DNA of 64,000 nucleotides from Streptomyces sp. NBC_00443 (GTDB lineage Bacteria; Actinomycetota; Actinomycetes; Streptomycetales; Streptomycetaceae): NCBI RefSeq assembly GCF_036014175.1, contig NZ_CP107917.1, positions 2,790,001 to 2,854,000 of the forward strand, read 5' to 3'. Shown piece by piece: positions 46,665 to 57,236 of this stretch (position 1 is its first letter; each line of letters starts with the position of its first letter). The notes under the pieces were generated by a model. It saw only the letters and a program-made list of their open reading frames with translations, ran no database searches and was not told where the DNA came from. The position numbers and the translations under genes were made by a program.

Positions 46665-47168
46665 TCAGCGGTCCGCCACCCGCATCTCGAACCATGTCGT
46701 CTTGCCGCGCGGCAGCAGGTCCACGCCCCAGCGGTCGGAGAGTTTGTCGACCAGGAACAGCCCCCGGCCGCTGATGTCCATCTCCTGGACCGGCATCAGA
46801 CAGGGCAGCCCCCGGGACGGGTCGCGGACCTCGATGCGGATCCAGCCGCGGCGGCGGCGCATGCGGAGGCCGAAGACGCGGGCGCCGGTGTGGCGGACGG
46901 CGTTGCCGACGAGCTCCGAGACGAGCAGGACCGCGTCCTCCGTCATCTTCGGGGTCAGGCCCCACTGGCTCAGGACCACGACCTGCGTCAGTCGTCTCGC
47001 CGTGGCGGCGGACTCCGGGCGGGACGGGAGCGGAACCTCCGCCTCCGTGGGATTGCCGAACAACTCCAGCGCCTTCGCAGCAGTTTCGTCCTCGACCGCC
47101 GGCGACCAGCGCGCCGCGGTCGCACGGCTGTGTCCCCGCGGCTGTTCGATACCATCCAGCCCCGCCAT
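46665..47168 (-). CDS. anti-sigma-factor-type (HATPase_c) ATP-binding protein
   Basis: 167-residue cytoplasmic protein of the SpoIIAB/RsbW-like group common in Streptomyces. The GHKL ATPase parts are ELVGNAVRHT (N box), IRIEVRDPSRGLP (G1-like) and DISGRGLFLVDKLSDRWG (G2-like), ending with TTWFEMRV. Such proteins phosphorylate or sequester sigma-factor regulators, but partners cannot be read from sequence. MAGLDGIEQ start chosen because upstream in-frame codons look noncoding. It stands alone, 284 bases from the enoyl-CoA hydratase gene. Confidence 0.88.
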   Translation of the reverse strand: MAGLDGIEQPRGHSRATAARWSPAVEDETAAKALELFGNPTEAEVPLPSRPESAATARRLTQVVVLSQWGLTPKMTEDAVLLVSELVGNAVRHTGARVFGLRMRRRRGWIRIEVRDPSRGLPCLMPVQEMDISGRGLFLVDKLSDRWGVDLLPRGKTTWFEMRVADR

Positions 47169-47433
47169 GCCCCCATCATGGCCGCCCGCACAGCCCTCCG
47201 GGGCCGTTCCGCAGGAATACATCCCCCGGAAGCAGTCATTCCGCAGGGCTTGGTTGGCATATGACGGGGGCAGTTCGGAGCTATCCACAGCCCGGCTGAC
47301 CTGGGACGAAGGGTCCGTTGGCGGCAATCGACAGGCTCCCTCGACAAGGCACGCTTAAGGCTGCCATAACCGCCCCATCGAGGGACCCGGATCAGACGTC
47401 CTGTCAATTGCAAGTGGTTCGGCGGAGTTTCAG

Positions 47434-47450
47434 GCCGGGATTTTCCCGGC
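47434..47450. terminator. short hairpin after the enoyl-CoA hydratase gene
   Basis: GCCGGGA (47434-47440) TTT TCCCGGC (47444-47450), a 7-bp stem directly downstream of the hydratase stop on the minus strand. Confidence 0.65.
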
Positions 47451-47452
47451 GC

Positions 47453-48220
47453 TCAGAGGAACTTGGCCTTGCCCGGCCCCTCCTCCACGAAGCTCCGCAT
47501 CCCCCGCTCCCGGTCCTCCGTGGCGAACAGGCCCGCGAACCAGCCCCGTTCCACCGCAAGGCCCGTCTCGATGTCCGTCTCCAGACCGGTGTCGATCGAC
47601 TCCTTCGCCGCACGCAGCGCGATAGCCGGACCCTGCGCCAGCTTCGCCGCCCAGGAGTGCGCCTCGGCGTAGACCTGGTCCGGCGCCACCACGCGGTCCA
47701 CGAGGCCCAACTCCCGCGCCTCGTCCGCCTTCACCATACGGCCGGTGAAGATCAGGTCCTTCGCCTTCGAGGGGCCGATCAGCCGGGCCAGCCGCTGGGT
47801 ACCGCCGGCGCCCGGGATCAGGCCGAGCAGGATCTCCGGCTGGCCCAGCTTGGCGTTGTCCCCGGCGATCCGGTAGTCCGCACACAGCGCCAACTCGCAG
47901 CCGCCACCGAGCGCGTAGCCCGTCACGGCCGCCACCACCGGCTTCGGGATGCGGGCCACCGCCGTGAACGACTCCTGCAGGGCACGGGCGCGCAGGACCA
48001 TCGCCGCGTGGTCCATGGCCTGCATCTCCTTGATGTCCGCGCCCGCCGCGAACACCTTCTCCCCGCCGTAGATCACCACGGCCCGTACGTCGTCACGACG
48101 ACCCGCCTCCTCGGCGAGCTCCTTGAGCCGGTCCTGGGTGGCGACGTCCAGCGCGTTCATGGGCGGTCGGTCGAGACGGAGGGTACCGACACCTTCGGCG
48201 ACTTCGAGATTCACGGTCAT
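47453..48220 (-). CDS. enoyl-CoA hydratase/isomerase family protein
   Basis: 255-residue crotonase-fold enzyme. Oxyanion-hole segments are VFAAGADIKEMQ and GYALGGGCELALCAD; the catalytic region is PEILLGLIPGAGGTQRL with a Glu at the expected second acid, ending with the C-terminal helices (ATEDRERGMRSFVEE). Acts on enoyl-CoA in fatty acid beta-oxidation or an equivalent pathway. Standard length. The start follows the family's usual N-terminus (MTVNLEVAEGVGTLRLDRPP). Stand-alone gene between the anti-sigma-type ATPase and the L,D-transpeptidase. Confidence 0.93.
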   Translation of the reverse strand: MTVNLEVAEGVGTLRLDRPPMNALDVATQDRLKELAEEAGRRDDVRAVVIYGGEKVFAAGADIKEMQAMDHAAMVLRARALQESFTAVARIPKPVVAAVTGYALGGGCELALCADYRIAGDNAKLGQPEILLGLIPGAGGTQRLARLIGPSKAKDLIFTGRMVKADEARELGLVDRVVAPDQVYAEAHSWAAKLAQGPAIALRAAKESIDTGLETDIETGLAVERGWFAGLFATEDRERGMRSFVEEGPGKAKFL

Positions 48221-48333
48221 GGAGGCAGGTTAACGGGGGCTAACGGGTACGGCCCCGGTGCCGTACCTCACAATCGAGGCCGTGCACCAGGGCCGTACGT
48301 CAGCGTCGGGGCCGTAGGCCCATCACTTCGGCG

Positions 48334-49569
48334 CTACGCCTTCCACTTCTCCCACGGCATGTTCCAGCCGTTGAGGCCGTTCTCCGGAGCCACCGTCCCG
48401 TCCGCGGAGTTCTTCACGACGACCACGTCGCCGATCATCGAGTGGTTGTAGAACCACGCCGCCGGGGTGTCCTTGCTCCACGCGCCCTTGACGTCGCGCA
48501 GGCCGACGCAGCCGTGGCTGGCGTTGGTGTTGCCGAAGGCGCCGCCGGCCCAGTAGTTGCCGTGGATGAAGGTGCCGGAATCGGTCAGGCGGATGGCGTG
48601 CGGCACGTCCTTGATGTCGTACTCGCCCTCGTAACCGACCGTGTCGCCGTTCATGCGGGTCTGGACGAACTTCTCGGTCATGACCATCTGGCCGTTCCAG
48701 GTCTCGTACCCGGGCGCGCCGGTGGTGACGGGGATGGTTCTGACGACCTTGCCGTCCTGCATGACCTTCATCTTCTTGGCCTTGGCGTCGACGACCGAGA
48801 CCTGGTCGCGGCCGATGGTGAAGGTGACCTTCTTGTCCTGCTCGCCGTAGACGCCGTCGCGGCCCTCGACGCCGTCGAGGTTGAGGTCGACGGTGACCTT
48901 CGTACCGGCCTTCCAGTACTTCTCGGGCCGGAAGTCGAGGCGGTCGTTTCCGAACCAGTGGCCCTCGACCTCGACGGCCGGCTCGGTCTTGATGGTGATC
49001 GCCTTCTCGACGTCCTCGGGGCTGGTGATGCCCCGGTCGAAGCGGATCGAGAACGGCATTCCGACGCCGACCTTGGAGCCGTCCTCGGGGGTGAACCGGC
49101 CGAGGAAGGTGTTCTTCGGTGTCAGGGTGGTGAAGTCGCCCTCCTTGGCGGCCTCCATGCCGTCGGAGTCCTTGGCGACCGCGTGCACCGTGTACTTCGT
49201 GGAGGCGGCGAGGTGCGTGGACGGCGTCCAGGTGGTGCCGTCGCCGGATATCCTCCCCGCTATCGCGTTGCCCTTGGCGTCCTTGACCTCGACGTCCGTC
49301 AGCCTGCCCTTGGCCGCGGTCACCTTCAGCGCCCCGCTGGTCTCGACGGACTTGGCGCCGTCGCCCGGGGCTATGGTCACCACCGCCTGCGACTTCTGGG
49401 CCTCCGCCGTGGCGGAGTCGCCGCCCTTGCCGTCACCGGCCCCGGCGTCCGATCCGCCGCTCCCACCGCACGCGGTGACGGCGAGCAGCAGCACTCCGGC
49501 CATCGCCGCCAGCCCCTTGCGCCCACGCCTCCCGCGCGCGTCAACCGACGCCCCCGATATCGGCCGCAC
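48334..49569 (-). CDS. L,D-transpeptidase lipoprotein (Ig-like + YkuD), first copy
   Basis: 411-residue lipoprotein. Signal region MAGVLLLAVTACGGSGGS gives a lipobox (VTAC). Then two Ig-like domains (TPSTHLAASTKYTVHAVAKD and FLGRFTPEDGSKVGVGMPFSIRF), and a C-terminal YkuD catalytic domain with SGTFIHGNYW and ASHGCVGLRD, the HGx(n)SHGC motif with catalytic Cys. The enzyme forms 3-3 cross-links in peptidoglycan from outside the membrane. GTG at 49569 follows AGAAGGAC. Paralogous to the protein at 49746 in the same layout; they are adjacent and co-directional, with 176 bases between. Confidence 0.93.
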   Translation of the reverse strand: MRPISGASVDARGRRGRKGLAAMAGVLLLAVTACGGSGGSDAGAGDGKGGDSATAEAQKSQAVVTIAPGDGAKSVETSGALKVTAAKGRLTDVEVKDAKGNAIAGRISGDGTTWTPSTHLAASTKYTVHAVAKDSDGMEAAKEGDFTTLTPKNTFLGRFTPEDGSKVGVGMPFSIRFDRGITSPEDVEKAITIKTEPAVEVEGHWFGNDRLDFRPEKYWKAGTKVTVDLNLDGVEGRDGVYGEQDKKVTFTIGRDQVSVVDAKAKKMKVMQDGKVVRTIPVTTGAPGYETWNGQMVMTEKFVQTRMNGDTVGYEGEYDIKDVPHAIRLTDSGTFIHGNYWAGGAFGNTNASHGCVGLRDVKGAWSKDTPAAWFYNHSMIGDVVVVKNSADGTVAPENGLNGWNMPWEKWKA

Positions 49570-49745
49570 GTTCAAGTCCTTCTCCCCTCCCCCGGGCCTG
49601 GTCAGGCCCGCGCGCCAGCGCATTTGCCACGCGCATCGGCGCATATTAACCACAAGGCCAGGGCGCCGACGCCGCGCGTTTGTCACCGTTCCGTTCCAAC
49701 ATCGACGGACGGTCGGCCGGTCGGGCAACCAGCCCCCCTGTCCTG

Positions 49746-50987
49746 TTACTTCACCGCACTCCCCGCCTTCCACTCCTTCCAGCCCATATTCCATCCTCCG
49801 AGGCCATTGTCGGGAGCGACCTTTTTGTCATTACTGCGCACGACCTCGACGACGTCCCCGACCAGGCTGCGGTCGAAGAACCAGCCCGCCGGCGTCTCAG
49901 AACCGCCGCCCTTGACGTCCCTGAGCCCCACGCATCCGTGGCTGACATTGCTCCGTCCGAAGATGGAGGCGTCCGCCCAGTAGTTGCCGTGCAGGAAGGT
50001 GCCGGAGTTGGTCAGGCGCATGGCGTGCGGGACGTCCGGGATGTCGTACTCGCCCTTGCCATTGGCCTTCTTGAATCCGACCGTGGCGCCGTTCATCCGG
50101 GTCAGCTCCAGCATCTCGGTGACCACCATCTTGCCGTTGTAGGTGGTGTTCTTCGGGGCGCCGGCCGTGACCGGCACGGTCGTCAGGAGCTCGCCGTCGC
50201 GCCGGACCTCCATGGTGTGCTTGGCCGCGTCGACGACGGAGACCTGGTGGCGGCCGACGGTGAAGGAGAACGTCTTGTACTGCTGCCCGTACACCCCGGG
50301 CGCCCCTTCGACGTCCCGCAGCCGCAGCGCGACGGTGACCTGGGTGCCGGGCTTCCAGTAGTGCTCGGGGCGGAAGTCGAGGCGGCCCGGGCCGAACCAG
50401 TGCGGGCGGATCTCCACGGCGGGTTCGGCGGTGACCTGGATGGCGCGTTCGACGGCGGCGCGGTTCTGGATCTCGCGGTTGAAGTCCAGCGAGACGATCA
50501 TTCCGGTGCCGACGGTGGAGCGGTTCTCCGGGGCGACGTATCCGATGAACCGCTCCTCGGGGACGTATGTGGTGAAGGTCGTGTGCCGTGCGCTGCGGCG
50601 TCCGTGGCCGTCGACGGCCACCGCGTCGATCGTGTACTTGGCGGCCAGCGCGAGCGCGGGGTCCTCGGGCTCCCAGCGCCGGCCGTCCGCGGAGATGTGC
50701 CCGGGCACCGGGGTGTCCTGGGCGTCCTGGGACTTGACGACCTTCACCGACTCCAGCCGTCCGCTGAGCACGCGGACGAGCAACGGGTCGTCGGGCCGCG
50801 CGCCCTTGATCTCGTCGTCGGGCGTGACCCTGATGACGTCCTCGGGTGCCCGGGGTTTGCCCGGCATCCGGTCCGTGCCACCGCCGTCCGAAGTGCAGCC
50901 GGCAGCACCCGCCAGCAGTCCTGCCCATGTCAGTACGGCGGCCAACACGGCCCTCGCGCGCCGCGCGCGCCCTTGTACGTGCCTCAC
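49746..50987 (-). CDS. L,D-transpeptidase lipoprotein (Ig-like + YkuD), second copy
   Basis: 413-residue paralogue of the previous enzyme. Lipobox in LLAGAAGCTSDGGG, two Ig-like modules (FIGYVAPENRSTVGTGM, LDFRPEHYWKPGTQVTV) and the YkuD domain with SGTFLHGNYWADASIFG and VSHGCVGLRD (catalytic Cys). GTG start after a weak GGGG site. It probably acts in the same wall-remodelling process as the first copy. It is divergent from glgX. Confidence 0.93.
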   Translation of the reverse strand: MRHVQGRARRARAVLAAVLTWAGLLAGAAGCTSDGGGTDRMPGKPRAPEDVIRVTPDDEIKGARPDDPLLVRVLSGRLESVKVVKSQDAQDTPVPGHISADGRRWEPEDPALALAAKYTIDAVAVDGHGRRSARHTTFTTYVPEERFIGYVAPENRSTVGTGMIVSLDFNREIQNRAAVERAIQVTAEPAVEIRPHWFGPGRLDFRPEHYWKPGTQVTVALRLRDVEGAPGVYGQQYKTFSFTVGRHQVSVVDAAKHTMEVRRDGELLTTVPVTAGAPKNTTYNGKMVVTEMLELTRMNGATVGFKKANGKGEYDIPDVPHAMRLTNSGTFLHGNYWADASIFGRSNVSHGCVGLRDVKGGGSETPAGWFFDRSLVGDVVEVVRSNDKKVAPDNGLGGWNMGWKEWKAGSAVK

Positions 50988-51146
50988 GAAGACCCCAACG
51001 ACCGGGGTGGCCCTGGGGAAACGTGAGTGCGAGCCCGGCGGTGGGCAGAACAGTGGGGAGGACGACGCGATGGGGAGCCGCGGACCGGGACACCGTGGGC
51101 TCTCTTTCCCTGTGCGTGGGGTCCATGAGCCGTGGGAGGCCGACAG

Positions 51147-53402
<2,256 letters not shown>

Positions 53403-53430
53403 CGGACCAGGGCCGCTCTCCCGACAGGTC

Positions 53431-54078
53431 CTAGCCCAGGATCCCCCGCTGGTACGCCGTGGCCACCGCCGCTGCCCGGTCCTTGACGCCCAGCTTGGCG
53501 TACAGGTGGGTGAGGTGGGTCTTCACGGTCGCCTCGCTGATGAAGAGTTCGCGGGCGATCTCGCGGTTGGACGTGCCCTTGGCGACCAGGGCCAGTACCT
53601 CGCGCTCGCGGGCGGACAGGGGCTCGTTGCCGGTAGCCCCGGGAGTACGGACAGCGGAGACGAGGCGGGTGGCGACAGCCGGGGAGAGGACGGTGCGGCC
53701 TTCGGCGGCGGCGCGTACGGCCGAGAACAGGTCGTCGCGCGGGGCGTCCTTGAGGAGGTAGCCGGTGGCGCCCGCCTCGATCGCCGGGAGGGTGTCGGTG
53801 TCCGTGTCGTACGTCGTCAGGACGAGGACCTTCGCGCGGGCGCCGCGCCGGGTCAGTTCGGCGATCGCGTCGACCCCGCCGCCGCCCGGCATGCGCAGGT
53901 CCATCAGGATCACGTCGGGGTCCAGCACGGCGGCCTTCTCTACCGCTTCCACCCCGTCGGCGGCCTCGCCGAGGACGCGGAAGCCGGGCGCGGACTCGAA
54001 CATGCCGCGCAGGCCGTCCCGTACGACGGGATGGTCGTCGACGATCAGCAGGGAGATGGACGCCTCGTCACTACTCAT
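53431..54078 (-). CDS. NarL/FixJ-family response regulator
   Basis: 215-residue two-component regulator. Receiver domain LLIVDDHPVVRDGLRGMF, phosphorylated Asp in DPDVILMDLRMPG, LVLTTYDTDTDTLPA and GYLLKDAPRDDLF. LuxR-type helix-turn-helix at about 148-205 (LSAREREVLALVAKGTSNREIA, SEATVKTHLTHLYAKLGV). Start overlaps the sensor kinase stop by 8 bases. Likely targets include the ABC-2 transporter genes in the same operon. Confidence 0.97.
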   Translation of the reverse strand: MSSDEASISLLIVDDHPVVRDGLRGMFESAPGFRVLGEAADGVEAVEKAAVLDPDVILMDLRMPGGGGVDAIAELTRRGARAKVLVLTTYDTDTDTLPAIEAGATGYLLKDAPRDDLFSAVRAAAEGRTVLSPAVATRLVSAVRTPGATGNEPLSAREREVLALVAKGTSNREIARELFISEATVKTHLTHLYAKLGVKDRAAAVATAYQRGILG

Positions 54079-55324
54079 GGCGCACCAACGGTACGCGAGC
54101 CGACACGGCGGTGCCGTGTCCCGGCTCGGACTCGACGGTGAGGGAACCGGCCATGCGTTCGGCGCGGGCGCGCATGCCGGCGAGGCCGAAGCCGCCGGCG
54201 TGGTTGCGCTCGGGCAGGGCGAGCGGGTCGAAGCCCCGGCCGTCGTCGCGGATGTCGAGGATCACCTCGTCGCCGAGGAAGGACAGGGTGACGCCCACCC
54301 GGGTCGCGCGGGCGTGCCGGGAGGTGTTGGAGAGGGCCTCCTGGGCGATCCTCAGCAGCGTCGCCGAGAGTTCGTCGTGGAGTTGTTCCGTGGTGCCGGT
54401 GACCGTGAACTGGGCGCGTACGACGGTCCGTTCGGCCCATTCGGCGACCGTGTTCTTCAGGGCCTCGGGCAGTCCGTCGTTCTCCAGGGCGACGGGGGCG
54501 AGGTTGTGCACCGAGCGGCGGGCCTCGCCGAGGCTGTGGCGGGCGAGGGCGGACGCGCGGTCGAGGTGGGTGCGGGCGGTGGGCAGGTCGGGGGCGTTCG
54601 CGACGACCTGGAGCTGGGCGATGATGCCGGTCAGGCCCTGGGCGATGGTGTCGTGGATCTCGGCGGCCAGGCGCCGGCGCTCGTCGGCGACGCCGGCCTC
54701 CCGGGCCTGGACGAGGAGTTGGGCGTGGAGGGCGGCGTTCTCGTCCAGCGCCTGCTGCAACGCCGTATTGGTGCGTTCGAGTTCGGCGATGGTCTCGGCG
54801 CGGGCGCGTGAGCGTTCCTCCTGCTGCGAGGTGAGGTGGCCGACCACCGTCAGGATGACGTTGTTGACCACCACGAGCGCACCGAACACCACCCACTGCA
54901 CGGTCTCCTTGAACGGCAGCCCCCCGGCCTGCGCGCCCGAGACGGCGATGGAGCAGGCGAACGGGCCGATCCACGGCAGGCGCCGCCCGCGCAACAGCTC
55001 GTCGGAGTCGAAGTAGCCGGTGACCGCGTAGAAGGCGAAGAACGGATTCAGCCAGGTGAGCGTGAAGCCGAGGGCCCAGCGCACGGCGTAGTACACGGTG
55101 CCGGCGGTGGACGGGCCGGGGCGGGTGCGGCTCGCCCGGACCCACCACAGCTGGAGTGCGAAACCCGCGGCGACGAGCCCCGCGACCGCGGTCCGTTCCG
55201 CCGCGCCCGGCGTCAGCTCGGCGGTGGCGACCGCGAGCAGCGTGGCCACCGCGAGCAGCCCGTACGGCCCCTTGGTGCGGATCAGCTCCCAGCGCCGCTC
55301 GATGTCGGTGTCCACCGCGGTCAT
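54071..55324 (-). CDS. NarL-type sensor histidine kinase
   Basis: 417-residue membrane kinase. N-terminal 4-5 transmembrane helices (from GPYGLLAVATLLAVATAE through ETVQWVVFGALVVVNNVIL), a coiled-coil (TIAELERTNTALQQALDEN), HisKA_3 with RRRLAAEIHDTIAQGL (phospho-His), and HATPase with ALSNTSRHARATRVGV, DIRDDGRGFDP and GGFGLAGMRARA. ATG 55324 is preferred to an upstream ATG giving five extra residues (MQTGG). It phosphorylates the regulator encoded at 53431. The input signal is unknown, with no periplasmic domain seen. Confidence 0.95.
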   Translation of the reverse strand: MTAVDTDIERRWELIRTKGPYGLLAVATLLAVATAELTPGAAERTAVAGLVAAGFALQLWWVRASRTRPGPSTAGTVYYAVRWALGFTLTWLNPFFAFYAVTGYFDSDELLRGRRLPWIGPFACSIAVSGAQAGGLPFKETVQWVVFGALVVVNNVILTVVGHLTSQQEERSRARAETIAELERTNTALQQALDENAALHAQLLVQAREAGVADERRRLAAEIHDTIAQGLTGIIAQLQVVANAPDLPTARTHLDRASALARHSLGEARRSVHNLAPVALENDGLPEALKNTVAEWAERTVVRAQFTVTGTTEQLHDELSATLLRIAQEALSNTSRHARATRVGVTLSFLGDEVILDIRDDGRGFDPLALPERNHAGGFGLAGMRARAERMAGSLTVESEPGHGTAVSARVPLVRHE

Positions 55325-55348
55325 GCCACCAGTCTGCACGTGAGGCCC

Positions 55349-56083
55349 CTACTCCCAGCGGAACCAGCGCGCGGCCGCCACCGACAGCACGACCGTCCAG
55401 GCGGCCATGACGCCGAGGTGGCCCCAGCCGGGCCAGTCCCCCGCCGTGGCCTCGTTGAGGGCCTGCGCGGCGGCGCCGAACGGCGTCAGCCCGACGACGT
55501 CGGCCATCACGTCGGGCATGGCCTGCACCGGCAGCCACACGCCCGCGGAGAACAGCATCGGGAAGAACACCGCCGTCCCGACGGCACCCGCGATCTTCAC
55601 GGTCCGGGAGACCGCCGAGATCACCGACCCGAGGGCCAGTGCGGCGAGGACCGCCAACACGAGCGCGAGCAGGTAGCCGTACGGCTGTCCGGGCAGTCGT
55701 ACGTCGTAGGCGAACCGTCCGACTGCGAGCGCCAGCAGCGCCGAGAGCACGGCGGCCAGGGCGTGGACCAGCATCTGCGCGGACATCAGCGCCGACGGCC
55801 GGACCGGAGTGGCGGACATCCGGCGCAGGATGCCGTGCTCCCGGTATCCGGTGATGCCCGCCGGCATCGACTGCACTCCGGCGACGATCATGCCGACCAG
55901 CACGGTCACGGGGACGTACGTGTCGACGATGCGCAGGCCGTCGAGCCCGTCCTGGGGCTCGCGGAACGCGGGGACGGTGCCCAGGACGGCCAGCAGCGCG
56001 GGCGGGAAGACGAGGATCCAGAAGAGGCTGCCCGGTTCGCGGGCGAGCAGGCGGGCCTCGGTGCGCAGTACGGCGGTGTTCAT
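55349..56083 (-). CDS. ABC-2 type transporter permease (DrrB-like)
   Basis: 244-residue inner-membrane permease with about six helices. Features: LREPGSLFWILVFPPALLA-type N-terminus, GYREHGILRRMSATPVRP, which precedes the ABC-2 core, and GSVISAVSRTVKIAGAVGTAVFFPMLFSAG. It pairs with the ATPase encoded just upstream. Its ATG overlaps the ATPase stop (ATGA). Ends 24 bases before the kinase gene, so the whole block is one operon. The exported compound is unknown, with drugs or lipids as likely types. Confidence 0.92.
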   Translation of the reverse strand: MNTAVLRTEARLLAREPGSLFWILVFPPALLAVLGTVPAFREPQDGLDGLRIVDTYVPVTVLVGMIVAGVQSMPAGITGYREHGILRRMSATPVRPSALMSAQMLVHALAAVLSALLALAVGRFAYDVRLPGQPYGYLLALVLAVLAALALGSVISAVSRTVKIAGAVGTAVFFPMLFSAGVWLPVQAMPDVMADVVGLTPFGAAAQALNEATAGDWPGWGHLGVMAAWTVVLSVAAARWFRWE

Positions 56084-57030
56084 GGCGTGGTCTCCGTGAG
56101 GTCGTCCGTCTTCGTCAGATCGGTCTCGGTCAGATCCGTCTCCGTCAGGTCCAGGAAGGCGTCGTCCAGCGTGGCGTCGCTGACGCGCAGTTGGTGGGCG
56201 GTGATGCGGTGGCGGGCGAGCAGGGTGATCACGGCGTTGACCGTCTCGTCGCTGCCGGCCAGGGTGATCCGGCCGTCCTTGTAGGCGACGGAGGCCAGCG
56301 CGGGCAGGGCGCTCAGCTCCTGTTCGTCCAGCGGCTCGGACGGCGTGAAGGTGATGACCGTGGCGCCGGCGGAGCGGCGGATCAGCCCGGCCGGGGTGTC
56401 CAGGGCGGCGATCCGCCCCTTGTCGATCACGGCGATCCGGTCGCAGAGCCGCTGCGCCTCCTCCATGAAGTGGGTGACCAGCAGGACGGTCACCCCGTCG
56501 GCCCGCACCTCCTCGATGAGCTGCCAGGTGTCCCGGCGGGCCCGCGGATCGAGGCCGGTGGTCAGCTCGTCGAGGACGACGATCCGGGGGTTGCCGATGA
56601 GGGCGAGCGCTATGAACAGCCGCTGTTTCTGGCCGCCGGACAGCTTGCCGAACCGGGCGCCGAGCCGGTCGGTCAGGCCCAGACGCTCGGCGAGCGGGCG
56701 CCAGTCGGCGGGGTTCGGGTAGAAGGCCGAATACAGCTGGAGCGCCTCGCGCACGGTGAGCTTCTCCTGGAGGCGGCCCTCCTGGAGCTGGGCACCGAGG
56801 ACGTGCGTGACGCGGTCGTGGTCGGCGACGGGGTCGAGGCCGGTGACCCGGACGCGGCCCGCGTCGGGGACGCGCAGGCCCTCGACGCACTCGACGGTGG
56901 TGGTCTTTCCGGCGCCGTTCGGGCCGAGGATGCCGAAGATCTCGCCCTCCTCGACGGCGAAGGAGACGCCGTCGACGACGGTTCGGCCGCCGTAGGACTT
57001 GCGCAGGTCGGTGACTTCGATGACGGTCAT
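56080..57030 (-). CDS. ABC-2 transporter ATP-binding protein (DrrA-like)
   Basis: 316-residue ATPase. Walker A GPNGAGKTTTVE, signature KLSGGQKQRLF, Walker B RIVVLDELTTGLDP, H-loop LLVTHFMEE. The C-terminal ~25 residues contain repeats of DLTET (DLTETDLTETDLTKTDDLTE), which are unusual for DrrA. ATG 57030 begins MTVIEVTDLRK. First gene of the operon (ATPase, permease, sensor kinase, response regulator). It is divergent from the ABC exporter at 57237, sharing a 206-base promoter region. Confidence 0.95.
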   Translation of the reverse strand: MTVIEVTDLRKSYGGRTVVDGVSFAVEEGEIFGILGPNGAGKTTTVECVEGLRVPDAGRVRVTGLDPVADHDRVTHVLGAQLQEGRLQEKLTVREALQLYSAFYPNPADWRPLAERLGLTDRLGARFGKLSGGQKQRLFIALALIGNPRIVVLDELTTGLDPRARRDTWQLIEEVRADGVTVLLVTHFMEEAQRLCDRIAVIDKGRIAALDTPAGLIRRSAGATVITFTPSEPLDEQELSALPALASVAYKDGRITLAGSDETVNAVITLLARHRITAHQLRVSDATLDDAFLDLTETDLTETDLTKTDDLTETTP

Positions 57031-57236
57031 GGCATCAGGGTCGCGGCGGGGCGGGGTGCGCCGCATCGGCCGTCGCGCTCGAAGCGGCATCGGCCGATCG
57101 GTTGATGCCGCCGTACGACCCCATGTCCTCGGCCTGTACGGCCCCTCGAACACGCAGGTCGTAGGACCAGCGGCCGATGGCGGACCGGCCAAAACTCGGT
57201 GGGCAGTGTCAGTGCCGATCCGTAGGCTCGCTGCTG